Assembly (NCBI GenBank): GCA_030589835.1
Contig: JAUUZS010000305.1
Location: 1 to 5,796 of the forward strand
DNA from: Cyclobacteriaceae bacterium
Lineage (GTDB): Bacteria > Bacteroidota > Bacteroidia > Cytophagales > Cyclobacteriaceae
Direction of reading: 5' to 3'
DNA: 5,796 nucleotides
Part shown: in pieces, positions 1 through 5,796 of the stretch
Layout: every line of letters begins with the position of its first letter
How positions within the stretch are numbered: the first letter of the stretch is position 1
The notes under the pieces: model-generated
Seen by the model: only the letters and a program-made list of their open reading frames with translations
Told to the model about the DNA's origin: nothing
The model's database searches: none
Made by a program: the position numbers and the translations under genes

Positions 1-216
1 ATAGATAAAGAATTGCTCAGCCAATTGTTGAAGTTGGAATATCATCAGCAAGAGAAGGTTTTGCATTACATAAAAGACCTGCTGAAAGCAGATGAAATAA
101 ACCAAAGCGCTGAAGAATCTGAACAGGCCATAGCATCAGGCAAAGTAAAAACTTTCGAACACTTTAATTCCGACTTTGAAAATTGGAAAGCCACAAAGAG
201 AGCAGGTATCAAGTAA
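1..216 (+). CDS. Antitoxin-like protein of a type II toxin-antitoxin module, 5' end outside the window
   Basis: The frame is open from base 1 (reading I-D-K-E-L-L) to the TAA at 214-216. The true start therefore probably lies a few codons upstream; the in-window TTG at 13 is only a fallback. The 71 visible residues begin with a charged amphipathic helix (about residues 1-34). A segment rich in Glu, Gln and Ala with the pattern AEESEQAIASGKVKTFEHF follows, and the end is a basic tail around NWKATKRAGIK. Size, helix-rich layout and this C-terminal pattern are typical of the small antitoxins that precede RelE/ParE toxins in Bacteroidota. By family knowledge such a protein would bind and neutralise its toxin and repress its own operon. 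Its last codons overlap the broken toxin reading frame that follows, the usual arrangement for such pairs. No lesion is visible in it. The family assignment rests on pattern and context, not on a database match. Confidence 0.62.
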   Translation: MDKELLSQLLKLEYHQQEKVLHYIKDLLKADEINQSAEESEQAIASGKVKTFEHFNSDFENWKATKRAGIK

Positions 217-529
217 TTATTACAGACCCTGCAGAGATCAGTTTTTACGAAATACTGGAATAATTATATGATCACTATACCATTGACCGGGCTGAGGAAT
301 TGGCTAACGCACTACGAGACACCACCAAGAGTTTGCACATGCTACCTAAACGAGGAGCCATTGAACATAGACTTAAGGACAGAAATAATGGTTTATTTTA
401 TTCAAACGGATTCCTCACGCTGAAATCAAGATATTGTATTATCTGGATGATTCGAAAAAAGTGGTATACGTAAGCAACTTTTTCCCAACGGAAAAAGATG
501 ACAATAAAATTGTTGTGAGGAACAAATAA
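201..529 (+). pseudogene. Decayed RelE/ParE-family toxin gene (in-frame stop plus frameshift)
   Basis: Two reading frames join into one RelE/ParE-like protein of about 110 residues. The first (201-391) reads RYQVIITDPAEISFYEILE, then a TAA at 261-263, then LYDHYTIDRAEELANALRD and on through SLHMLPKRGAIEHRLKDRNNG. The second starts at 392 in the next frame and reads FILFKRIPHAEIKILYYLDD, then SKKVVYVSNFFPTEKD, and stops at 527-529. The basic H-R-L-K-D stretch, the I-L-Y-Y-L strand and the closing V-Y-V-S-N-F-F-P-T-E-K-D are hallmarks of RelE/ParE/YafQ-type mRNA interferase or gyrase-poisoning folds. The TAA sits where a Tyr codon would fit, so one substitution could explain it. The frameshift near 390 equals a net loss of one base (modulo three). 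There is no ATG near the expected start; only a TTG at 183 is in frame. The gene should therefore give no active toxin unless the lesions are sequencing errors. Confidence 0.7.
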
Positions 530-578
530 CCTACAGCATAAATTTGCTACGATTTTCGCTACTCACCACACCGGCGCT

Positions 579-625
579 CTTCCGGATTTGTAATCCGGAA
601 GCATGATAAAGAGGATTTGTAATCC
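579..625. repeat. REP-like double hairpin with a repeated 13-mer
   Basis: The 13-mer GGATTTGTAATCC occurs twice in direct orientation, at 584-596 and 613-625, with 29 bp between starts. Each copy is itself a dyad: GGATT, loop TGT, AATCC. In the first copy the stem extends to a perfect 10 bp (CTTCCGGATT at 579-588 with AATCCGGAAG at 592-601). The second stem is only 5 bp. The short loop and paired arrangement resemble REP-type intergenic elements mobilised by RAYT (IS200-like) transposases, and similar elements are scattered in many Bacteroidota genomes. No transposase is present here. A role as transcript-end structure for the decayed toxin gene 50 bp upstream is possible, but there is no T-tract after the stem. 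Confidence 0.6.
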
Positions 626-738
626 AATACTTCCCCTGGTATGAAACCTACGCCATGAGGAGATTATACATCCAGATCAAAAGGATAAATCGATTAATAT
701 TAACAAAGGGGATTGTCCCATGTTTTCCTGCTCATACG

Positions 739-746
739 TATATTTG
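739..746 (+). promoter_or_regulatory. Candidate Bacteroidota -7 promoter box
   Basis: TATATTTG matches the Bacteroidota primary-sigma -7 consensus TAnnTTTG exactly, and lies about 70 bp before the ATG at 816. An ATTG at 712-715 could serve as a -33 element, but the 23-nt spacing is longer than usual. Transcription would start near 752-756 and give a leader of about 60 nt. A single short motif in A/T-rich DNA can occur by chance. Confidence 0.3.
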
Positions 747-815
747 GATTTCTGGTTTTCTGGTTTAATCTGGTCGGCGACCTTAATACCAACTAAATTT
801 ATTAAAAAGTAAAAA

Positions 816-1718
816 ATGATTGTCATTGATGAATCTGTCTCTTATGCTGAGATGAAAAAGGCATTTGCCTTTCTGAAGGTTGATGAAAATAATACACTGG
901 GAACCATATTAATCGCCGAACAATATCCGGGAATACCCGACGAAGAAATCATTAAGCATTTGCTAAACAACCATACCGACTTTGTGACCACTGACCGGGT
1001 GCTGCACAACAAAATAGTATTGGCTCATAAAAAAAGCCTGTACATAAGTCCTGAAGGAATGATTACCAGGGAAATAATATCGGGGATTAGAATACCCAAA
1101 AGAGGTATTGTTCCGCGGAAGACGGAATTGCAGGATAGTTACGAAATTGAAAAGACAGCAATACACGAGGCATTGCTCCCCGGTTCGGCAAAACAATTAA
1201 AAAAACTGAGAACCAAAAGGAGGCGTATCCGCAACCATTTTGAAGGCTTGATGAACATTGAGAAAATCGATGTCACCCTGTCTATCCGGCCTGTTCAAGC
1301 GAACGTAATCATTGGCATTAAAATACGGGCAATCTCTAATGTGGGAATAAAAGGCCTGGATGCAAGTGAGATTTACTTAATGGAGCATAAAAATAAGGGT
1401 GAAAAAATGTATCTGTGCTATGCATTGATTTCGCTCATCCAGCTCCTGTTGAATTCCAAGCCTGCTACCATATATTATGATTCGGATTATATCAGAGAAG
1501 ATATTGATACAAATGATAAAAGCAAATATTCCAATTTGATGATCCGCTTGATGTCAAACTTTGAGCAATTGATTTTTCAGCCCGTAAGAAAAGGAAGAAA
1601 CATGGAAATGCTAAGAAAAAAATTAGTGCAATTGACAAGGAATGATGTTGGGAATGAGGTGAATCAGGGAGATATCATGATGATTAAACAGAAAATAGAA
1701 GCTGCCGGAAACGTGTAA
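816..1718 (+). CDS. Protein of unknown function with an N-terminal PIN-like (DUF5615-type) domain
   Basis: This 300-residue soluble protein has no signal peptide or membrane segment. Its N-terminal part has the look of a PIN-like/DUF5615 or Mut7-C-type fold. It opens with a hydrophobic strand ending in acidic residues (MIVIDE, D5/E6), followed by a helix. Next comes PGIPDEEIIKHLL (D42), then a strand running into D-F-V-T-T-D-R (D60) and L-H-N-K. D5, D42 and D60 are candidate metal-binding acids of a nuclease; this is inference. Residues 126-139 form a strongly basic patch (KQLKKLRTKRRRIR) suited to nucleic acid. After it come two probable strands (V153-R158, V164-S174), a long hydrophobic helix (199-213) and I-Y-Y-D-S-D (219-224). 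I do not recognise this C-terminal domain. The ATG at 816 follows an A-rich run with no Shine-Dalgarno motif. No obvious antitoxin partner, such as a DUF433 protein, adjoins it, so a toxin role is unproven. It appears to be transcribed alone. Confidence 0.75.
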   Translation: MIVIDESVSYAEMKKAFAFLKVDENNTLGTILIAEQYPGIPDEEIIKHLLNNHTDFVTTDRVLHNKIVLAHKKSLYISPEGMITREIISGIRIPKRGIVPRKTELQDSYEIEKTAIHEALLPGSAKQLKKLRTKRRRIRNHFEGLMNIEKIDVTLSIRPVQANVIIGIKIRAISNVGIKGLDASEIYLMEHKNKGEKMYLCYALISLIQLLLNSKPATIYYDSDYIREDIDTNDKSKYSNLMIRLMSNFEQLIFQPVRKGRNMEMLRKKLVQLTRNDVGNEVNQGDIMMIKQKIEAAGNV

Positions 1719-1808
1719 TTGTAAGGACAATCGCTCATAACGAACCCTACAACTAGTGCCTTTTTCATCAATTCAATACGGATCGAATCCTTATAGTCAT
1801 TGTTCTCA

Positions 1809-1825
1809 CAGGTTTGGAAAACCTG
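1809..1825. repeat. Short perfect hairpin, possibly a REP-like element
   Basis: CAGGTTT at 1809-1815 and AAACCTG at 1819-1825 form a perfect 7-bp stem around the loop GGA. The geometry (short stem, 3-nt loop) resembles the hairpin at 579-601, but the sequence differs. It lies about 90 bp after the PIN-like gene and has no following T-tract, which argues against an intrinsic terminator. Confidence 0.4.
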
Positions 1826-1988
1826 CGATAGAGCGTATAGCTTTAATCTTGGAATAACTACTACACTGATCTTTTGCATAGTTACGCACACCTTGAAAAC
1901 ATGTTCGATGAGGGTTGCAGATCAGGATGAGCAGAAGGCTCTGTTAACCATTATGGCTGTTCAAGAAATCATTGAAGATCGCAAACAG

Positions 1989-2039
1989 ATCCCGGATGCA
2001 AGGTCGCTAAGGCTCCCATGTCCGGGATGACGGCTTTTT
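1989..2039 (+). terminator. Possible intrinsic terminator: 8-bp inverted repeat followed by a T-tract
   Basis: ATCCCGGA (1989-1996) and TCCGGGAT (2021-2028) are perfect inverted repeats enclosing 24 nt. They are followed by GACGGC and five T (2035-2039). A G/C-rich stem with a T-run fits an intrinsic terminator on the + strand. Against this, the loop is long, six bases separate stem and T-run, and it lies 270 bp past the nearest stop codon. It may instead be an operator-like dyad or the edge of a mobile element. Confidence 0.3.
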
Positions 2040-2270
2040 ATTGACCTGGATGGTGAGTTACATTTTTTTTTGGCACTTGATTTATGAGTCGTGCTTTCTC
2101 TGGTCAGATTTGCATAGCTCCTATATTAAAATTTATATCGAAAATTCACCTCAATGATCTTAATAGTATTCGCACGCCTTAGAATGAAAAAAAATAGGAA
2201 TGGAATACCGAACAATCGCAATCTTCGAATAACTTGCATTCATCTTCCTCAAGTAAATTATTATAATTAG

Positions 2271-4688
2271 ATGAAGAAATATTCAATTCTATTATTGGCT
2301 TTGGTTTATGCCATCGTCGGAACGGCCAAAGACATTTATATATCACCCGGAGGTAACAACAAGGCAGATGGATCTAAAAAATACCCATTTCATTCCATAG
2401 AAGATGCCCGTAACATGGTGCGGCAGTTTGCAGGAAAAGAGGCGGTCACGATCTATTTAAATGATGGAGTCTATTACCTGGATCAAACCCTTGTGTTTAC
2501 CTCAGACGACAGCGGGACAAAAGAGTTCCCCATATTTTATAAAGCTGTCAACGAAAGGAAAGCCATAGTAAGTGGGGGCAAACTCCTGAACGTGAACTGG
2601 TCGCCAGGAAAGGATGGGATGTATGTTTGCGACATCCCGAAAGGGCTGGATATTGACCAGCTATTCATCAATAACAAACGGGAAGAGATGGCACGATATC
2701 CCAATTCGAAGTCCGGAAAAAATGTGTTTGATTGTTGGACGCTGAGCCATGATGCAAAAGCTGATCCAGCAAATGATCCGCTTTCAAAAGACAAAATAGC
2801 CCAATGGGCAAATCCTGAGGGAGCTTATTTACACGCCATGCACAGGTCGTTGTGGGGCGATATGCACTGGTTGGTATTAGGCAAAAAGGGCAACTCAAAG
2901 TTGGAGCTTGAAGGGGGCTGGCAGAACAACCGGCCAGATAAAATGCATGCAAAATACCGCTTCATCGAACATGTTTTTGAAGAACTGGATGCGCCGGGAG
3001 AGTGGTATTATAATAAGGCAGCATCGCAACTGTATTACCATCCCAGACAGGGTGTAGATCTTGAAAAGGCGACCGTAGAAATTGTAAGCCTCCGGCATCT
3101 GATCGAGTTCCAGGGTTCTAAAGAGCACCCCGTACAGCACATCCATCTGCAGGGATTGACATTCAAACATACTGCTCGGGTTTTCATGGAGAATAAGGAA
3201 CCCTTGCTTCGTTCCGATTGGACAGTCTATCGTGGTGGCGCAGTAACCTACAATGGGGCTGAAAACTGTGCGGTCATCAATTGCGAATTTGATCAGGTAG
3301 GCGGAAACAGCATTTTTGTGAACAATTACAACCGCCATATTAATATTTCTGGCTGTTACATCCATCATAGTGGCGCTAATGGTATTGCCTTTGTCGGCGA
3401 TCCCAAAGCGGTGCGCAATCCTATTTTTCGTTATGGCCCACAGGATTACAAGAACATGGACCTGACTCCGGGACCTATCGGCGATAATTTTCCGGCAAAT
3501 TGTATCGTGTCAGATTGTATTATTACCAAAACCGGTCGGGATGAAAAGCAAACAGCTCCAGTGCAAATCTCCATGTCCTTTAGAATCACCGTTTCGCATT
3601 GCTCCATTTACGATGTGCCACGAGCAGGGATCAACATTAGCGAAGGGACATTTGGCGGGCACATTATCGAATATTGCGATGTGTTCAATACCGTATTGGA
3701 AACAGGAGATCATGGTAGCTTCAATTCCTGGGGAAGAGATCGTTTTTGGGATCCGAATACTGCAACTGTAAATCGTGAGGTTGCCAAAAATCCACGCTTG
3801 CCCTTCCTTGATATGCTGGAACCTTCTATTATCAGAAACAGCCGATGGCGCTGCGACCACGGATGGGCAATTGACCTGGACGACGGATCGTCGAACTACT
3901 ACATTTACAATAATCTGTTGTTGAGCCGTGGGCTGAAACTACGTGAAGGATACCGGAGAATTGTTACAAACAATATCCTGGTGAACGATGGTTTACATCC
4001 TCACGTATGGCAACACCAAAGTGGCGATGTGTTTAAGCACAATATTGTATTTCGGGCACACCAACCTGCAGTAATGACGCGTGGACTAGGCATCAACGAA
4101 AAATGGGGCGAAGAGATTGATTATAACATTTACACCTCAGACAATTTTGATAGATTGAAATTTGCAGCGAACCAGTGTGATCTGAACTCCATTGTTGCCG
4201 ATCCAAAATTTAGTGACCCGGCTAATGGTGATTTCACGGTATCAATGGATAGCGAAGCCCTCAAGATCGGGTTTGTCAATTTTAATATGTTCAGCTTTGG
4301 AGTGGTCAGCCCAAGGTTAAAGGCCATCGCAAAAACACCGGAAATGCCAAAGGTAATCATCCATCCTGATACCACATACGTGGAACCAATTACAAAAGAT
4401 TCTCCATTGTGGAATGGAGCACGCATCCATGAGCCAAAGGGAGAAGCGCTTTCTGCCTATGGTGTTAAATTCGGAACAAAGGGTGTAGCACTGGTTTACG
4501 TGCCTACCTATACCAAGGCCTGGAAGTTGGGATTCCGTACGGGTGATTTTGTTGTCAGCATTAATAATACAAAAGTTAAAAACGTTACTACGTTTCTCAG
4601 TTTAGTCAAAAAATTTGCCGGTGATGAAAAGGTTATATTTTCGATCACCCGAAATCAGGTAGAAAAAGAATTAACAGTTAAATTGTAG
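2271..4688 (+). CDS. Secreted right-handed parallel beta-helix protein with C-terminal PDZ domain (GH141-like)
   Basis: This 805-residue protein starts with a Sec signal peptide (MKK, then hydrophobic 5-18, probable cleavage after A19). The mature N-terminus D-I-Y-I-S-P-G-G-N-N (21-30), followed by an S-I-E-D-A-R segment, is the usual entry to secreted beta-helix enzymes. The conserved G-E-W-Y-Y-N...L-Y-Y-H-P element (243-258) precedes the beta-helix, which runs from about 275 to 650. Its turns carry C-x-I/F and N-N signatures such as NCEFDQVGGNSIFVNN. Two acidic motifs stand out: GDHGSFNSWGRDRFW (479-493) and CDHGWAIDLDDGSSN (528-541). These resemble GH141-type alpha-L-fucosidase/xylanase proteins, and D480, D490, D529, D535 and D537 are candidate catalytic acids (inference). 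The C-terminal ~75-90 residues form a PDZ domain (G-x-R-T-G-D-F-V-V-S-I-N-N). It probably cleaves or binds a glycan in the periplasm or at the surface. The start fits the signal peptide, although no Shine-Dalgarno motif is seen. The lipoprotein gene 41 bp downstream is probably in the same operon. Confidence 0.85.
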   Translation: MKKYSILLLALVYAIVGTAKDIYISPGGNNKADGSKKYPFHSIEDARNMVRQFAGKEAVTIYLNDGVYYLDQTLVFTSDDSGTKEFPIFYKAVNERKAIVSGGKLLNVNWSPGKDGMYVCDIPKGLDIDQLFINNKREEMARYPNSKSGKNVFDCWTLSHDAKADPANDPLSKDKIAQWANPEGAYLHAMHRSLWGDMHWLVLGKKGNSKLELEGGWQNNRPDKMHAKYRFIEHVFEELDAPGEWYYNKAASQLYYHPRQGVDLEKATVEIVSLRHLIEFQGSKEHPVQHIHLQGLTFKHTARVFMENKEPLLRSDWTVYRGGAVTYNGAENCAVINCEFDQVGGNSIFVNNYNRHINISGCYIHHSGANGIAFVGDPKAVRNPIFRYGPQDYKNMDLTPGPIGDNFPANCIVSDCIITKTGRDEKQTAPVQISMSFRITVSHCSIYDVPRAGINISEGTFGGHIIEYCDVFNTVLETGDHGSFNSWGRDRFWDPNTATVNREVAKNPRLPFLDMLEPSIIRNSRWRCDHGWAIDLDDGSSNYYIYNNLLLSRGLKLREGYRRIVTNNILVNDGLHPHVWQHQSGDVFKHNIVFRAHQPAVMTRGLGINEKWGEEIDYNIYTSDNFDRLKFAANQCDLNSIVADPKFSDPANGDFTVSMDSEALKIGFVNFNMFSFGVVSPRLKAIAKTPEMPKVIIHPDTTYVEPITKDSPLWNGARIHEPKGEALSAYGVKFGTKGVALVYVPTYTKAWKLGFRTGDFVVSINNTKVKNVTTFLSLVKKFAGDEKVIFSITRNQVEKELTVKL

Positions 4689-4729
4689 TGCAAATGAAGC
4701 GTATTTACAGACTAGAAAAAAGAAGTGCC

Positions 4730-5796
4730 ATGAATCTACACCGAATAACAACACCTTTCAAAAATGTACTTTATATCGCCCTGATGATATACAGTTTGGG
4801 TTGCCAGCGCAACAATAATATTGCGGTACCCCAAATGCCAATCGTGGTGCCCGCAGGAGGTAATAGTTGGATTGCAGACGAGGTGACGGAAGGTCATCAA
4901 ATGATTTCTAAGACAGGTGTTTCGAACTGGACAAATGACAATAATAAGGTTCAAATATACTTTAAGTTGCCGAAGTCAGGTGATTTGCATGTGGGCATCA
5001 CCGCCAAAGTTGATGGAGGGGAATCGCTTTTGAAAATGTCTGTTGCGAATCAGCATAAGGAGGTTCGATTGGATGATCCTACATTCAAAAATCATTTTGC
5101 CGGCACATTTAACATCGATAAACCCGGATACCATTTCGTGGAGATAGAAGGAATAAAGAAAGATGGGGACATGTTTGCCGATATAAAAGAAATTACCCTT
5201 GGTGGTGGTGCAACAGATGGCAAGATGTATTATGTGAAAGATGATTTTTATTGGGGGCGAAGAGGGCCATCAGTTCACCTGAATTATGAGATGCCCGAAG
5301 AAGCAGGGCCAATTGAGTGGTTTTATAATGAAATAACTGTGCCAGCCGGAGAAGATGTAATTGGCTCATATTTCATGGCCAATGGATTTGGGGAGGGATA
5401 TTTTGGGATGCAGGTGAATTCTGAAGTAGAGCGTCGCTTTCTGTTTTCGGTGTGGAGTCCTTATGACACGCAGGATCCAAATGATATTCCCGAAGAATAT
5501 AAAATCATCATGCTCAAGAAAGGGGAGGATGTGCATGTTGGGGAATTTGGCAATGAAGGTTCCGGAGGGCAGAGTTATTTGAAGTATCTCTGGAAGGCCG
5601 GAAACACCTATAAATTCCTGTTGCATGGCAAACCTGTGGGAGATGATTTTACGGTGTATACCGCTTACTTTTATGCTCCTGAAGAAGAAAAATGGAAATT
5701 AATTGCCAGTTTTAAACGACCTAAGACGGATACCTATCTCACGCACCAGTACTCATTTCTTGAGAATTTTGTCACCGAAACCGGCGCCATCAGCCG
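4730..5796 (+). CDS. Putative lipoprotein with DUF5077-like and DUF3472-like domains, 3' end outside the window
   Basis: At least 355 residues are visible and the frame is still open at the window end. From the ATG at 4730 there is a basic stretch, a hydrophobic core (V13-L23) and a Cys at 25 in Y-S-L-G-C. This makes a plausible lipoprotein signal, although Ser at -3 is not canonical. Residues 39-160 form a beta-rich region beginning VVPAGGNSWIADE, as in DUF5077. From about 166 the DUF3472 pattern follows: D-D-F-Y-W-G-R-R-G-P-S-V-H-L-N-Y, then F-S-V-W-S-P-Y-D (239-246), GEFGNEGSGGQSYLKYLWKA (271-290) and IASFKRPKTDTYL. The function of these domains is not established; they are common in Bacteroidota secreted proteins near glycan-degrading enzymes. 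An in-frame ATG at 4694 is an alternative start, but it would give an overlong 36-residue signal region. The purine-rich AGAAG five bases before 4730 favours the inner start. No terminator separates it from the beta-helix gene, so co-transcription is likely. Confidence 0.8.
   Translation, partial: MNLHRITTPFKNVLYIALMIYSLGCQRNNNIAVPQMPIVVPAGGNSWIADEVTEGHQMISKTGVSNWTNDNNKVQIYFKLPKSGDLHVGITAKVDGGESLLKMSVANQHKEVRLDDPTFKNHFAGTFNIDKPGYHFVEIEGIKKDGDMFADIKEITLGGGATDGKMYYVKDDFYWGRRGPSVHLNYEMPEEAGPIEWFYNEITVPAGEDVIGSYFMANGFGEGYFGMQVNSEVERRFLFSVWSPYDTQDPNDIPEEYKIIMLKKGEDVHVGEFGNEGSGGQSYLKYLWKAGNTYKFLLHGKPVGDDFTVYTAYFYAPEEEKWKLIASFKRPKTDTYLTHQYSFLENFVTETGAIS

Larger units (their letters stand above)
1719..2270. 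other. 552-bp intergenic stretch without a supportable gene
   Basis: I find no convincing gene on either strand here; the open frames are short, lack family signatures and disagree with one another. The left part (1719-2030) is of mixed composition and holds two hairpins, listed separately. The right part (2040-2270) is A/T-rich, with a run of nine T at 2063-2071 and a run of eight A at 2187-2194, and should contain the promoter of the beta-helix gene. The nearest thing to a promoter is a TTTG at 2109-2112 with TATATCG 21 nt downstream, a poor match to the Bacteroidota consensus. No tRNA-like cloverleaf or recognisable riboswitch was seen. The left part may be the scar of an earlier insertion or of a lost gene. 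Confidence 0.6.

Noticed and set aside
579..625. Reading the two palindromic repeats as a CRISPR array or an intrinsic terminator.
   Set aside because: There are only two copies, 16 bp apart and with unequal flanks, no cas gene and no T-tract after the stems.
655..768. A frame of under 40 codons beginning MRRLYIQIKRIN in the spacer before 816.
   Set aside because: It is short, has no motif, conflicts with the alternative small frame at 720-812, and ends without relation to any neighbouring gene.
749..775. An imperfect tandem repeat of TCTGGT (three units).
   Set aside because: The units are only about 6-9 bp with irregular spacing; this is within what chance gives in T-rich DNA, and no function is suggested.
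1664..1891. A 75-codon minus-strand open frame overlapping the end of the PIN-like gene.
   Set aside because: It runs into the coding strand of a well-supported gene and has no recognisable motif or start context. Only the piece reading DYKDSIRIELMKKA looks protein-like, which is too little to call a remnant.
1800..2030. A 76-codon + strand open frame in the spacer before the beta-helix gene.
   Set aside because: It starts inside a hairpin, has low-complexity and cysteine-rich stretches unlike a real protein, shows no family signature, and ends within the inverted repeat at 1989-2028.
2895..3368. A 157-codon minus-strand frame, with several other minus-strand frames inside the beta-helix gene.
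   Set aside because: They lie antisense to a gene with a signal peptide and clear domain pattern along its whole length, and show no family motif of their own; they are shadow frames.

Overview
The window reads as a piece of a Bacteroidota chromosome, possibly Chitinophagia, Sphingobacteriia or Cytophagia. The grounds are moderate-to-low GC by eye, gene starts preceded by A/T-rich sequence rather than clear Shine-Dalgarno motifs, a match to the Bacteroidota -7 promoter consensus, and the protein families present (a DUF5077/DUF3472 lipoprotein and a secreted beta-helix protein with a C-terminal PDZ domain). All recognisable genes lie on the + strand.

The left half (1-2270) is accessory in character. 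It opens with the 3' part of a small antitoxin-like gene (1-216). This overlaps the remains of its RelE/ParE-type toxin gene (201-529), which has an in-frame TAA and a frameshift, so the pair looks like a decayed type II toxin-antitoxin module. Next comes a spacer with a REP-like double hairpin built on the repeated 13-mer GGATTTGTAATCC (579-625). A 300-residue protein of unknown function follows (816-1718). Its N-terminal ~100 residues look like a PIN-like/DUF5615-type nuclease fold, and its C-terminal domain I do not recognise. A 552-bp non-coding stretch (1719-2270) follows, with two further hairpins, one of them possibly a terminator.

The right half (2271-5796) looks like part of a polysaccharide-degradation or surface-carbohydrate locus. 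The first gene encodes an 805-residue secreted right-handed parallel beta-helix protein (GH141/pectate-lyase-like superfamily) ending in a PDZ domain. After 41 bp with no visible terminator comes a probable lipoprotein with DUF5077-like and DUF3472-like regions, which is still open at the right edge. The two are probably co-transcribed and both exported, so they may act on the same glycan. The substrate cannot be read from the sequence, and no SusC/SusD pair or regulator lies inside the window.
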